Shown piece by piece: positions 24,420 through 32,643 of a stretch of DNA of 53,919 bases (positions are counted from its first letter, which is position 1; every line of letters starts with the position of its first letter). Position numbers and translations under genes: made by a program. Source of the DNA: DATHVI01 sp035461385 (GTDB lineage: Bacteria > Actinomycetota > Thermoleophilia > Solirubrobacterales > 70-9); contig DATHVI010000009.1 of NCBI GenBank assembly GCA_035461385.1, forward strand, positions 1-53,919. The letters run 5' to 3'. Under the pieces are notes generated by a model that saw only the letters and a program-made list of their open reading frames with translations, was not told the origin of the DNA and ran no database searches.

Positions 24420-25093
24420 TCGTCACCCGCAGGATCGGGCTGCGGATCGCGCTGATCGTCTTCGTCGCGGTGGTGCTCCAGCTCGCGTTCCTCTCCTACC
24501 TCTCGATCCTCGGCGCGACCCCTCACCTGCTGCCGGTGGTGACCGTCGCCCTCGGGCTGCTCGGCGGAAGCATGGTCGGTGCGGTCTGCGGCTTCGCTAC
24601 CGGGTTGCTCGTCGACTCGGCGCTGCTCCAGCCGCTCGGGGTCACCTCGCTCGTCCTGCTGTCGGTCGGCTATCTCGCCGGTCGTTACCGCGAGGGGTTC
24701 GAGATCTCGAGCTCGCTCACCCCGCCGCTGCTCACGGGCGGCTTCGTGCTGCTCGGCGGGGCGGCATTCGCGGCGCTCCAGCTCCTGCTCGGGGTCGAGA
24801 CGCCGGTCAGCCTGCTCGTTCTCCGCGAGGTCGTCGTCCAGGCCCTGCTCGCGATCGTCCTCGCGGTGCCGGTCTATCCGCTCGTCCGCCGGGTCCTCCG
24901 CGCGGCGCTGATCGAAGACCTTCCCCCGCGACGGGTGCTGATGCCGGCGTCGGTGAGGCGCCGGCGGTCGAGCGCAGCCCGGGGCCGCACGGCGCGGGTG
25001 ACCGCCGCCGCCCGCCCGTCGCGGGTGACCGGCACCCGCCCGTCGCGGGTCGGCCGCCGCAGCTCCGTCCCGGCCGGGAGGATCGGCCGATGA
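24416..25093 (+). CDS. mreD: Rod shape-determining protein MreD, with basic C-terminal tail
   Basis: The 225-residue protein has about five transmembrane helices in residues 8-165 (including GGSMVGAVCGFATGLLVDSA, the recognisable MreD stretch) and a long Arg/Ser-rich cytoplasmic tail of about 50 residues. That tail carries a short repeat (RPSRVTGTRPSRVGRRSS) not seen in typical 160-residue MreD proteins. ATGA overlaps join it to mreC before and mrdA after; GGAGGAGG is the Shine-Dalgarno. MreD stabilises the MreC/PBP2/RodA complex. The tail may bind nucleic acid or lipid head groups, which is inference from charge only. Confidence 0.85.
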   Translation: MIVTRRIGLRIALIVFVAVVLQLAFLSYLSILGATPHLLPVVTVALGLLGGSMVGAVCGFATGLLVDSALLQPLGVTSLVLLSVGYLAGRYREGFEISSSLTPPLLTGGFVLLGGAAFAALQLLLGVETPVSLLVLREVVVQALLAIVLAVPVYPLVRRVLRAALIEDLPPRRVLMPASVRRRRSSAARGRTARVTAAARPSRVTGTRPSRVGRRSSVPAGRIGR

Positions 25094-26982
25094 TGTTCTC
25101 CGACGACTGGCAGCGCCCGCCGCTGCCGGCCCAGTTCGCGCTTCGGGTCGCGATCCTCGGCGGGATCGGGCTGGTGATGTTCACGATCATCTTCCTGCGC
25201 CTCTGGTACCTCGGGGTGCTGTCGGGCGACCGCTACCTCGCCGAGGCCCAGAACAACCAGGTCCGCGAGTTCACCGTCCAGGCGCCGCGCGGCGAGATCC
25301 TCGACAGCGAGGGTCGGCCGATCGTCGTCAACCGGACCGCGCTCGAGCTCCAGGTGAAGCCGACCGAGCTGCCACGCAAGCGCGCCAAGCGCCTGCGGGT
25401 GATCGAGCGCCTCGGCACGGTGGCGGAGATCAAGCCGGAGCGGATCCGGCGCGAGATCCGCCGCCAGTCCGAGGAGCTCCCGGCGAGTCCGGTGTCGCTG
25501 AAGCGCGACGTTCCCTACGAGCTCGTCTACTACCTGAGGGAGAACCAGGCGCGGTTCCCGGGGGTGAGCGTCGAGCGCGTCCACGTGCGCCGCTACCCGC
25601 AGGGGACGCTCGCCGCGCACATGCTCGGCTACGTGCGGGAGGTCGACGCCGAAGAGCTCAAGCGCCCGCCCTACGACGGCCTCGAGCCCGGCGACCTGGT
25701 CGGCAAGGACGGGGTCGAGTACACCTACGACAGCCTGCTGCGGGGGGTGAACGGCGCGACCCGGGTCCAGGTCGACGCGTTCGGGAACCCGACCGGGGGC
25801 CAGCTCAGCGTCCGCGAGCCCCGGGCCGGGAACGACCTGGTGCTGTCGATCGACGCCAAGGTCCAGCGCGGCGGCGAGCAGGCGCTCGCGCGCCGCCAGC
25901 TCCCCGGCGCGTTCGTCGCGATGGAGGTCGACAGCGGGGCGCTGCTCGGCCTCGGGTCCCACCCGACCTACGACCCGTCGATCTTCGCCCGGCCGGTGAT
26001 CCCCCAGTCCGAGGTCGACCGGCTGAACTCGGAGGCGAACGGCGTCCCGACCCTCAACCGCGCGATCCTCGGGTTCTACCCCGTCGGGTCGACGTTCAAG
26101 CCGATCACCGCGACCGCCGCGCTCGCATCCGGCACGCTGACGCCGCAGACGGTGATCAACGACCCCGGCATGATCGAGATCGGCGAGCAGATCTTCACCA
26201 ACGCCGGCGAGACCCCGCACGGCTCGCTCACCCTCGACGACGCGCTCCGGGTCTCCTCCGACGTCTTCTTCTACACGCTCGGTCGCGACATGAACAGCGA
26301 AGCCGACGACGGCGGGCCGCTCCAGGAGTGGGCGCAGAAGTTCGGCCTCGGCTCGCCGACCGGGCTCGACCTCCTCGGCGAGGGCCCGGGGCTGGTACCG
26401 ACCCCGGAGTGGCGCAACGACCTCTACCGCGAGGGTCTCACCGATCGGCCGTGGTCGGTGGGGGACAACGTCCAGCTCGCGATCGGCCAGGGCGACCAGC
26501 AGGCGAACCCGCTCCAGATGGCGCTCGCCTACGCGGCGATCGCGAACGGCGGCGAAGTGGTCCGCCCTCACGTCGCGAGCCGCGTCACCGATCCCGCCGG
26601 GCGGGTGATCCAGGAGATCGATCCGGCCCCCCGGCGCGCGCTCGACATCGACCCGGTCTGGCAGCGCACGATCCTCGACGGCCTGCACGGGGCGGCGATG
26701 GAGCCGGGTGGGACCTCGTATCAGGTCTTCGGCGGCTATCCGCGCGAGATCGCGGGCAAGACCGGCACCGCTGAGCGCCCGCCGCGCGAGGACCAATCGT
26801 GGTACGTCGCGCTCGCGCCCTACCCCGACCCCGAGTACGTGGTCGCGGTGACCCTCGAGGAGGGCGGCTTCGGCGCCGAGACCGCGGCGCCGGCCGCGCA
26901 GGAGATCCTCAACGTGCTCCTCGACGTCAAGCCGCAGCGGATCGAGCAGGTATCCGGCGGGGAGTCGGCGGTGACGGAGTAG
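25090..26982 (+). CDS. mrdA: Penicillin-binding protein 2 (elongation transpeptidase)
   Basis: This 630-residue class B PBP has one N-terminal membrane anchor (about 22-44), the pedestal/dimerisation domain (PRGEILDSEGRPIVVN, KDGVEYTYDSLLRG) and a transpeptidase domain with all three motifs: SxxK in VGSTFKPIT (Ser about 334), SSD in RVSSDVFFYTLG (about 391) and KTGTAE (about 557). It crosslinks new peptidoglycan along the cell cylinder together with RodA. ATG overlaps the mreD stop. Its TAG stop shares one base with the GTG of rodA. Confidence 0.95.
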   Translation: MMFSDDWQRPPLPAQFALRVAILGGIGLVMFTIIFLRLWYLGVLSGDRYLAEAQNNQVREFTVQAPRGEILDSEGRPIVVNRTALELQVKPTELPRKRAKRLRVIERLGTVAEIKPERIRREIRRQSEELPASPVSLKRDVPYELVYYLRENQARFPGVSVERVHVRRYPQGTLAAHMLGYVREVDAEELKRPPYDGLEPGDLVGKDGVEYTYDSLLRGVNGATRVQVDAFGNPTGGQLSVREPRAGNDLVLSIDAKVQRGGEQALARRQLPGAFVAMEVDSGALLGLGSHPTYDPSIFARPVIPQSEVDRLNSEANGVPTLNRAILGFYPVGSTFKPITATAALASGTLTPQTVINDPGMIEIGEQIFTNAGETPHGSLTLDDALRVSSDVFFYTLGRDMNSEADDGGPLQEWAQKFGLGSPTGLDLLGEGPGLVPTPEWRNDLYREGLTDRPWSVGDNVQLAIGQGDQQANPLQMALAYAAIANGGEVVRPHVASRVTDPAGRVIQEIDPAPRRALDIDPVWQRTILDGLHGAAMEPGGTSYQVFGGYPREIAGKTGTAERPPREDQSWYVALAPYPDPEYVVAVTLEEGGFGAETAAPAAQEILNVLLDVKPQRIEQVSGGESAVTE

Positions 26983-28181
26983 TGGAAGCGATCCCGAAGC
27001 CGCGCCGGTTCGAGGCCCGAGGGCACGCCGAGAGCCTGCTCGAGCGGGCCGGGTTCACCCGGCTCGACTTCCCGCTGCTGGCGGGGACGCTGGCGCTGAT
27101 CGCGTTCAGCGTCTACGTCCTCGGCGTGACCACCGCCGACGACGTCCCCGGCGAGCCGTACCACTTCGTGATCCGCCAGGCGATCTACGCCTTCGTCGGG
27201 ATCTCGCTGATGCTCGCGCTCGCCCGGGTCGACTACTCGCGCTTCCGCGAGCTGCGGGTCGGGATCTACACGGTGATGATCGCGACGATCGTCCTCGTCC
27301 TCGTGCTCGGCCAGGCGACCCGGGGCTCGCGCCGCTGGATCGAGCTGCCGTTCTTCACCTTCCAGCCGTCGGAGCTCGGCAAGGTGCTGCTGATCGTCGC
27401 CCTGGCGGCGTTCGCGATCGACACCGTGCGCCGGGTCTCGCCGGTGCGCCGGACCGCGCGGCTGCTCGTGCTCGGGCTCGCTCCGGTGCCGCTCGTCTTC
27501 CTCGAGCCCGACCTCGGAACCGGGGTCGTCTACGTCGTGATCACGCTCGCGGTTCTGTTCATCGCCGGCGTGCGCTGGACACACTTCGCTGCCCTCGGCG
27601 CGCTCGCCACGGCAGCGGTCACGCTGGTCCTCGTTCTGGCTCCCGCCGTCGGAGTCACTATCCTTCAGCCGTACCAGCAGGAACGACTCACCGCCTTCCT
27701 CCATCCAAGTGAGGACCCCGGCGACGCCAGCTATCAGATCAACCAAGCGCTGATCGCCGTTGGCTCGGGCGGTAAGACAGGCCGCGGCGACGATGCCACC
27801 CAAACTCAACAGGGCTTCCTACCGGAGCACCACACCGACTTCGTATTCGCAGTCGTTGGCGAGCGCTTCGGCTTCGTCGGCGCCGCATTCCTGCTTGCCC
27901 TCTATGCCCTGCTGATCTGGAGGGCGCTGCGCATCTTGACGCTTTCGAAGAACCTCTACGGCAGCATGATCGCGGGCGGAATCGCCGCGATGCTGATGTT
28001 CCAAGTCTTCGTCAACGTCGGCATGAACATCGGAATCATGCCGATCACCGGCATCCCATTGCCGTTGATGAGCTTCGGCGGAGCCTCGGTCCTGACCACG
28101 TTCATGGCGATCGGGCTCCTCCAGGCGATCTACGTCCAGGCGCGGCTGACCTCGAAGCAGGGCTCCAAACCCATGCTTTGA
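26982..28181 (+). CDS. rodA: RodA peptidoglycan glycosyltransferase (SEDS family)
   Basis: This 399-residue SEDS protein has about ten transmembrane helices, with ATRGSRRWIEL and FQPSELGKVLLIVALAAF (about 115-145), FLEPDLGTGVVYV with the catalytic-site Asp region (about 170-182), and the conserved end GFLPEHHTDFVFAVVGERFG and GIPLPLMSFGGAS. It polymerises lipid II with PBP2. The GTG start shares a base with the mrdA stop. Codon choice changes sharply at roughly 27650-28080, where A/T-ending codons (CAA, CCA, AGT, GTT, CTT, GCA, GTA) become frequent. The protein motifs stay intact across it. Its stop overlaps the Shine-Dalgarno of rng. Confidence 0.95.
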   Translation: MEAIPKPRRFEARGHAESLLERAGFTRLDFPLLAGTLALIAFSVYVLGVTTADDVPGEPYHFVIRQAIYAFVGISLMLALARVDYSRFRELRVGIYTVMIATIVLVLVLGQATRGSRRWIELPFFTFQPSELGKVLLIVALAAFAIDTVRRVSPVRRTARLLVLGLAPVPLVFLEPDLGTGVVYVVITLAVLFIAGVRWTHFAALGALATAAVTLVLVLAPAVGVTILQPYQQERLTAFLHPSEDPGDASYQINQALIAVGSGGKTGRGDDATQTQQGFLPEHHTDFVFAVVGERFGFVGAAFLLALYALLIWRALRILTLSKNLYGSMIAGGIAAMLMFQVFVNVGMNIGIMPITGIPLPLMSFGGASVLTTFMAIGLLQAIYVQARLTSKQGSKPML

Positions 28182-28188
28182 GGTGATC
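28180..28188 (+). promoter_or_regulatory. Extended Shine-Dalgarno GAGGTGATC before CTG start
   Basis: GAGGTGATC is complementary to nine consecutive bases of the usual 16S rRNA 3' end. It is followed after three bases (an in-frame TAG) by CTG 28192, so the core GAGG is eight bases from the CTG. It is the strongest Shine-Dalgarno in the window and decides the start of rng. Confidence 0.7.
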
Positions 28189-28191
28189 TAG

Positions 28192-30081
28192 CTGAAGAAG
28201 AGAATTCTCGTCTCCGTCGACGCCGGTGAGACCCGCGTCGCGGTACTCGAAGGCAAGGGCTCGGCGCGCGCGTCGGGCCGCAACAAGAAGCAGAACGGCG
28301 CCAAGGGCGGCGGCTGGCGCGTCGGCGAGCTCTACGTCGAGCGCCGCGGCTCGCGGTCGATCGTCGGCAACATCTACAAGGGCGTCGTCGACAACGTGCT
28401 GCCCGGGATGGAGGCGGCGTTCGTCGACATCGGCTTGGAGCGAAACGGCTTCCTCCACGTCGACGAGATCGTCCTCCCCGACGGCAAGCAGGTCCCCCGG
28501 CGCGGCCGCGGCCGCGGCGGGCGGCGGATCGACGAGCTGCTGAAGCCGAAGCAGGAGGTCCTCGTCCAGGTGGTCAAGGACCCGCTGAAGACGAAGGGCG
28601 CGCGCCTGTCGATGCAGCTCTCGATCGCCGGCCGCTATCTCGTCTACATGCCGCTTGGCGCCGGCGTCGGCGCCAGCCGGCGGCTGCCCGACGCCGAGCG
28701 CGACCGCCAGCGCAAGCTGCTCCAGCGGCTGCAGAAGGCGAAGGGCGAGCAGGGCGGCCTGATCGTCCGCACCGCCGCCCAGGGAGCGCGCAAGGCCGAC
28801 TTCGAGCGTGACCTCGACTACCTCCACAAGCTCTACGAGGTGCTGCAGCGCCGGGCGAAGGAGGTCAAGGCGCCGGGGATGGCGTTCCAGGAGGCCGACC
28901 TGTCGATCCGGGTGCTTCGCGACGTGCTGACGAAGGAGTTCGACGGCGCCGCGATCGACGATCCCAAGCAGCACCACCGGGTGACCGCGTTCTTCCAGCG
29001 CACGGCGCCCGAGCTCGTCGACTACGTCGAGCTCTATCAGGGGCGCCAGCCGCTGTTCGAGCGCGAGGGCGCCGAGGATGCGTTCCGCTCGGTCCTCTCG
29101 CGCCGGGTCGACCTGCCCTCGGGCGGCTACCTGATGATCGACTACGCCGAGGCGCTGACGGTGATCGACGTCAACACCGGCAGCTTCACCGGCCGCGGCA
29201 AGGGCGCCCGGCTCGAGGACACGATCACGAAGGTCAACGTCGAGGCCGCCGACGAGGTGGTGCGTCAGCTCCGCCTCCGCGACATCGGCGGGATCATCGT
29301 CATCGACTTCATCGACATGGCGCGGGCGCGCAACCGCGACCAGGTCCTGAAGACGCTGAAGAAGGCGCTCGACAACGACAAGACGAAGAGCTACGTGATG
29401 GAGGTCTCCCCGCTCGGCCTCGTCGAGATGACGCGCCAGAATGTCACCGACGGCGTCCGCGAGATCCTGACTCGCGTCTGCCCGACCTGCGAGGGCGAGG
29501 GCGTGGTCCCGTCCGAGGAGACGATGGCGATCGAGGTGCTGCGCAAGCTGCGCGAGCTCGCCGCCGGCGACCCGGTGCCCGAGGCCTTCCTGATCCGGGT
29601 CAACCCGCACGTGGCCGCCGAGCTCGTCGGCGAGGGCAGCGGCCTGGCGGAGCTCGAGGACGAGGCCGGCAAGCACTTCCACTTCGAGGGGGGCGAGGCG
29701 CTGCCGATCGAGACCTACGAGATGGTCGAGTCCGGCTCGCGGGAGGAGATCGAGAGGCGCGCGCTCCCGTTCCAGGTCGGCGAGGAGGTCCTGGTCTCGA
29801 TCGACGAGCCGCACATGTACGACTCAGGCGACGCGATCGCCCGGGTCGACTCCTACATCGTCAGCATCAGCGGCGGCGGTGGTCACGTCGGCGAGCGCCG
29901 GCTGGTGCGGATCGAGAGCGTCGGCCGCTCCTCGGCGACCGCGTCGCTGCTCGACGAGAACGGCGAGCCGGTCGAGACCGCCGACGGCGACCGCGGCGAC
30001 AGCCGCCGCTCGGGCCGCCGGCGGGGTCGTCGCGGGGGCCGTCGCCGAAGCCGTGCCCGCAGCGGCGCCGCCGACGGCTGA
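28192..30081 (+). CDS. rng: Ribonuclease E/G family endoribonuclease, apparent CTG start
   Basis: This 629-residue RNase E/G protein starts KKRILVSVDAGETRVAVLE, followed by a basic insert, ELYVERRG and the S1 domain (NIYKGVVDNVLPGMEAAFVD). The catalytic domain has DVNTGSFTGRGKGARLED (about 325-342) and DIGGIIVIDFIDMARARN with the metal-binding Asp residues, and the Zn-link CPTCEGEG. The C-terminus is an Arg/Gly-rich tail (RRSGRRRGRRGGRRRS). It cleaves single-stranded RNA in mRNA turnover and rRNA/tRNA processing. An in-frame TAG at 28189-28191 rules out an upstream start; the next GTG at 28396 would delete the first 68 residues including most of S1, so CTG 28192 is the likely initiator. Confidence 0.93.
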   Translation: MKKRILVSVDAGETRVAVLEGKGSARASGRNKKQNGAKGGGWRVGELYVERRGSRSIVGNIYKGVVDNVLPGMEAAFVDIGLERNGFLHVDEIVLPDGKQVPRRGRGRGGRRIDELLKPKQEVLVQVVKDPLKTKGARLSMQLSIAGRYLVYMPLGAGVGASRRLPDAERDRQRKLLQRLQKAKGEQGGLIVRTAAQGARKADFERDLDYLHKLYEVLQRRAKEVKAPGMAFQEADLSIRVLRDVLTKEFDGAAIDDPKQHHRVTAFFQRTAPELVDYVELYQGRQPLFEREGAEDAFRSVLSRRVDLPSGGYLMIDYAEALTVIDVNTGSFTGRGKGARLEDTITKVNVEAADEVVRQLRLRDIGGIIVIDFIDMARARNRDQVLKTLKKALDNDKTKSYVMEVSPLGLVEMTRQNVTDGVREILTRVCPTCEGEGVVPSEETMAIEVLRKLRELAAGDPVPEAFLIRVNPHVAAELVGEGSGLAELEDEAGKHFHFEGGEALPIETYEMVESGSREEIERRALPFQVGEEVLVSIDEPHMYDSGDAIARVDSYIVSISGGGGHVGERRLVRIESVGRSSATASLLDENGEPVETADGDRGDSRRSGRRRGRRGGRRRSRARSGAADG

Positions 30082-30099
30082 GCGACCCGCCGCCCCGCC

Positions 30100-30146
30100 A
30101 CGGACGGCGGTTCACCCACCTCCCGTGTGGGCGAATCGCCGTCCGT
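30100..30146 (+). terminator. Hairpin terminator after rng
   Basis: The 20-base arms (30100-30119 and 30127-30146) pair with two mismatches around a seven-base loop, 18 bases after the rng stop. No T-run follows, as is common in this G+C range. Confidence 0.65.
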
Positions 30147-30211
30147 CGCGGTTGCCGCTGACGAAACCGTGTCGGATCGTTCGCGAGCGCGACCGGGTGC
30201 CACCGCCCCGC

Positions 30212-30217
30212 TAGAAT
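30212..30217 (+). promoter_or_regulatory. -10 box TAGAAT upstream of rplU
   Basis: TAGAAT lies 90 bases before the ATG of rplU, so the ribosomal protein transcript has a leader of about 80 bases. No clear -35 or known riboprotein leader motif is recognised. Confidence 0.4.
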
Positions 30218-30307
30218 CCGACGCCGACGGCGCCGAGGCCGCTGCGCGGCAGGCGCCGTAATCGTGCCGGGACGCGCTTCGCCGCATCCGGCCGGAAGCG
30301 ATTGACG

Positions 30308-30946
30308 ATGGCTGATACCTACGCAATAGTCGAGACCGGCGGCAAGCAGTACCGGGCCGAGAAGGGCACCGAGCTCGTCGTCGATCGCCTCCCCGACGAC
30401 GAGGGGGCGAAGGTCAGCCTGCGGGCGGTGATGTTCCGCGGCGACGACGACGTCGTCCTCGACGGCGGCGACCTCGAGAAGGTCAAGGTCGAGGCGAAGG
30501 TCGCGGAGCACCTGCGGGGCTCGAAGCTGCGGGTGTTCAAGTACAAGCCGAAGAAGGGCTACCGGCGCCGCGCCGGACACCGCTCCGAGCTGACCCGGCT
30601 CGAGGTGACCGAGGTGAAGATGCTCTCGCGCAAACCGGCGGCGAAGTCGGAGTCGGAGTCGAAGCCGAAGGCCGAGAGCAAGCCGAAGGCGGGGGCGGCG
30701 GCGAAGTCCACCGGGGCCTCGTCGACCCGGAAGTCCTCCGGTGGCACCGCGGCGAAGAAGGCCGCAGGCACGGAGAAGAAGCCTTCCTCGCGCGGGTCGG
30801 CAGCGAAGAAGGGTTCTGGCACGGCGACGAAGAAGGGGTCGGCTTCGAGCTCCTCGTCGGCGAAGAAGCCGGCCGCGAAGAAGGGGTCGGGAGCGAGCAA
30901 GGGCTCGTCCTCCACCCGCAAGGCCTCCGAGAAGAAGCAGGACTAG
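30308..30946 (+). CDS. rplU: 50S ribosomal protein L21 with long histone H1-like tail
   Basis: Residues 1-107 are a normal L21 (AIVETGGKQYRAEKG at 6-20, VFKYKPKKGYRRRAGHRSE at 76-94). Residues about 108-212 are an extra Lys/Ala/Ser/Gly/Thr-rich tail with many AAKK and SAKK blocks, resembling eukaryotic histone H1 and the tails of some actinobacterial HU proteins. L21 is usually about 100-105 residues, so the protein is doubled in length. The core binds 23S rRNA near L20. Start ATG 30308 has a weak GGAAG Shine-Dalgarno; TTG 30302 is in frame. rpmA follows after three bases. Confidence 0.94.
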   Translation: MADTYAIVETGGKQYRAEKGTELVVDRLPDDEGAKVSLRAVMFRGDDDVVLDGGDLEKVKVEAKVAEHLRGSKLRVFKYKPKKGYRRRAGHRSELTRLEVTEVKMLSRKPAAKSESESKPKAESKPKAGAAAKSTGASSTRKSSGGTAAKKAAGTEKKPSSRGSAAKKGSGTATKKGSASSSSSAKKPAAKKGSGASKGSSSTRKASEKKQD

Positions 30947-30949
30947 AAG

Positions 30950-31204
30950 ATGGCTCACAAGAAGGGATTGGGCTCGAGCCGCAACGGGCGCGACTCGAAC
31001 CCGAAGATGCTCGGGGTGAAGATCTTCGCCGGCCAGCGTGTCGGCGGGGGTGAGATCCTCGTCCGCCAGCGCGGCACCAGGTTCCGTCCAGGGGACGGCG
31101 CCGGGCTCGGCCGCGATCACACGATCTTCGCGACCCGCGCCGGCGTCGTCGAGTTCAAGCCGTCGCGCAAGGGCCGGGTCGTCTCCGTCGTCGACGGCGA
31201 GTAG
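30950..31204 (+). CDS. rpmA: 50S ribosomal protein L27
   Basis: The 84-residue protein begins MAHKKGLGSSRNGRDSNPK, the universal L27 N-terminus that reaches the peptidyl-transferase centre, and contains LGVKIFAGQRV, GTRFRPGDGAGLGRDHT and GVVEFKP. There is no Firmicute-type cleavable leader. It directly follows rplU, the usual rplU-rpmA-obg order. Two GC hairpins follow before the obgE promoter. Confidence 0.97.
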   Translation: MAHKKGLGSSRNGRDSNPKMLGVKIFAGQRVGGGEILVRQRGTRFRPGDGAGLGRDHTIFATRAGVVEFKPSRKGRVVSVVDGE

Positions 31205-31249
31205 CCGCCGCGGACTTGCGAAGGCGGCGGTCGCGCCCCCGCGGGGCGC
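31205..31249 (+). terminator. Tandem GC hairpins after rpmA
   Basis: CCGCCGC/GCGGCGG (31205-31211 with 31224-31230) overlaps the rpmA stop region, and GCGCCCC/GGGGCGC (31233-31239 with 31243-31249) follows with a three-base loop. They end 11 bases before the obgE -10 box, so they may separate rpmA from obgE transcription. Confidence 0.45.
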
Positions 31250-31260
31250 CCGCGCCGGGC

Positions 31261-31266
31261 TACCGT
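31261..31266 (+). promoter_or_regulatory. -10 box TACCGT, leaderless promoter of obgE
   Basis: TACCGT ends seven bases before the ATG at 31274; no Shine-Dalgarno. Confidence 0.5.
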
Positions 31267-31273
31267 TGGTTCG

Positions 31274-32599
31274 ATGTTCAGCGATCGAGCCAGGATCTGG
31301 GTCGAAGGTGGCCGTGGCGGCAACGGTGCGGTCAGCTTCAGGCGTGAGGCGCACGTCCCCCGCGGCGGGCCCGACGGCGGCGACGGCGGCCGCGGCGGCG
31401 ACGTCGTGCTCGTCGCCGACCCGTCGCGGCGCGATCTCGGAGCGCTGCGTCGATCGCCCCACCAGCGGGCGGGCAGGGGCGGCCACGGCCAGGGCAAGAA
31501 CCGCCACGGCGCGCGCGGCTCCGACGTGATCGTCCCGGTGCCGCCCGGGACCGAGGTCTCGGGGCTCGAGGGGCGCCGCTACGACCTCGTCGAGCCCGGC
31601 CAGCGGGCTGTCGTCGCCGCCGGCGGCTCCGGCGGACACGGGAACAAGCGGTTCGCGAGCTCGACCAGGCAGGCGCCTCGGTTCGCCGAGAGCGGCCTCG
31701 ACGGCGAGTCGGGCTGGATCGAGCTGCGACTGAAGCTGCTCGCCGACGCCGGGCTCGTCGGGCTCCCGAACGGGGGCAAGTCGTCGCTGCTCGCGCGGCT
31801 GACGGCCGCCGACCCGAAGGTCGCGTCTTACCCGTTCACGACCACCGAGCCGGTGCTCGGCACGATCGACGACGGCGAGCGCCAGCTCGTCCTCGCCGAC
31901 ATCCCGGGGCTGATCGAGGGTGCCGCCGAGGGCGCCGGGCTCGGGCACGAGTTCCTCGCCCACGTCGAGCGCTGCCGGGCGCTCGTCCACCTCGTCGCCC
32001 TCGGGCCCGGCGAGGAGGGGAGCGCCGAGGCCGCGGCGGCGGCCGGCGGCACCGTCAACCCGGTCGAGGCCTACGAGACCGTCCGCGCCGAGCTCGCCGC
32101 CCACGGAGCCGGGCTCGAAGACCTGCCCGAGCTCGTCGTGCTCTCGAAGCGTGACCTGGTTCCGGCCGAGCGCGCGCTCGAGCTGGTCGAGGAGTGGCGC
32201 GAGCGGTTGGGCGACAGCGTCGCCGCCGTGCTCGCGGTCTCGGCGGCGACCGGCGAGGGCATCGGGCTGCTCGTCCGGGCGATCTTTGCCGCGGTCCCCC
32301 CGCAGCCGGGCGACGGCGCGCTTGCTGCGGAGCCCGAGTTCGAGGCCGAGCACGTCGTCTACCGGCCGACCGGCGACCAGGGGTTCGAGGTCGCGCGCGA
32401 GGACGACGCGTTCCGGGTCCACGGGCGCGGGATCGAGCAGCTCGTCGCCCGTCACGACCTGGCCAACGACGAGTCGCTCGCCTACCTCGAGCAGCGGCTG
32501 CGAGAGATCGGCGTGATCGCGGCCCTTCGCCGCGCCGGGTTCGAGCCCGGCGACGAGGTCCGGATCGGCAGCGACGAGTTCGAGCTCGACCCGGGATAG
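31274..32599 (+). CDS. obgE: GTPase ObgE/CgtA
   Basis: The 441-residue protein has the glycine-rich Obg fold (GGRGGNGAVSFRREAHVPRG, GGDGGRGGDV; residues 12-50), the G domain with P-loop GLPNGGKSSLLARL (about 161-174), switch region YPFTTTEPVLG, G3 DIPGLIEGAAEGAGLGHEFL, and a C-terminal OCT domain (YRPTGDQGFEVARED to GDEVRIGSDEFEL). It acts in late 50S assembly and stress signalling. The G4 base-recognition motif reads LSKRD instead of the usual NKxD, an Asn-to-Ser change that may relax guanine specificity. It lies downstream of rplU-rpmA as in most bacteria. Confidence 0.95.
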   Translation: MFSDRARIWVEGGRGGNGAVSFRREAHVPRGGPDGGDGGRGGDVVLVADPSRRDLGALRRSPHQRAGRGGHGQGKNRHGARGSDVIVPVPPGTEVSGLEGRRYDLVEPGQRAVVAAGGSGGHGNKRFASSTRQAPRFAESGLDGESGWIELRLKLLADAGLVGLPNGGKSSLLARLTAADPKVASYPFTTTEPVLGTIDDGERQLVLADIPGLIEGAAEGAGLGHEFLAHVERCRALVHLVALGPGEEGSAEAAAAAGGTVNPVEAYETVRAELAAHGAGLEDLPELVVLSKRDLVPAERALELVEEWRERLGDSVAAVLAVSAATGEGIGLLVRAIFAAVPPQPGDGALAAEPEFEAEHVVYRPTGDQGFEVAREDDAFRVHGRGIEQLVARHDLANDESLAYLEQRLREIGVIAALRRAGFEPGDEVRIGSDEFELDPG

Positions 32600-32643
32600 C
32601 GTCGGAGTCGCGCCCGCCGGGGGCGCCAATCCGGCGCCCAAGG

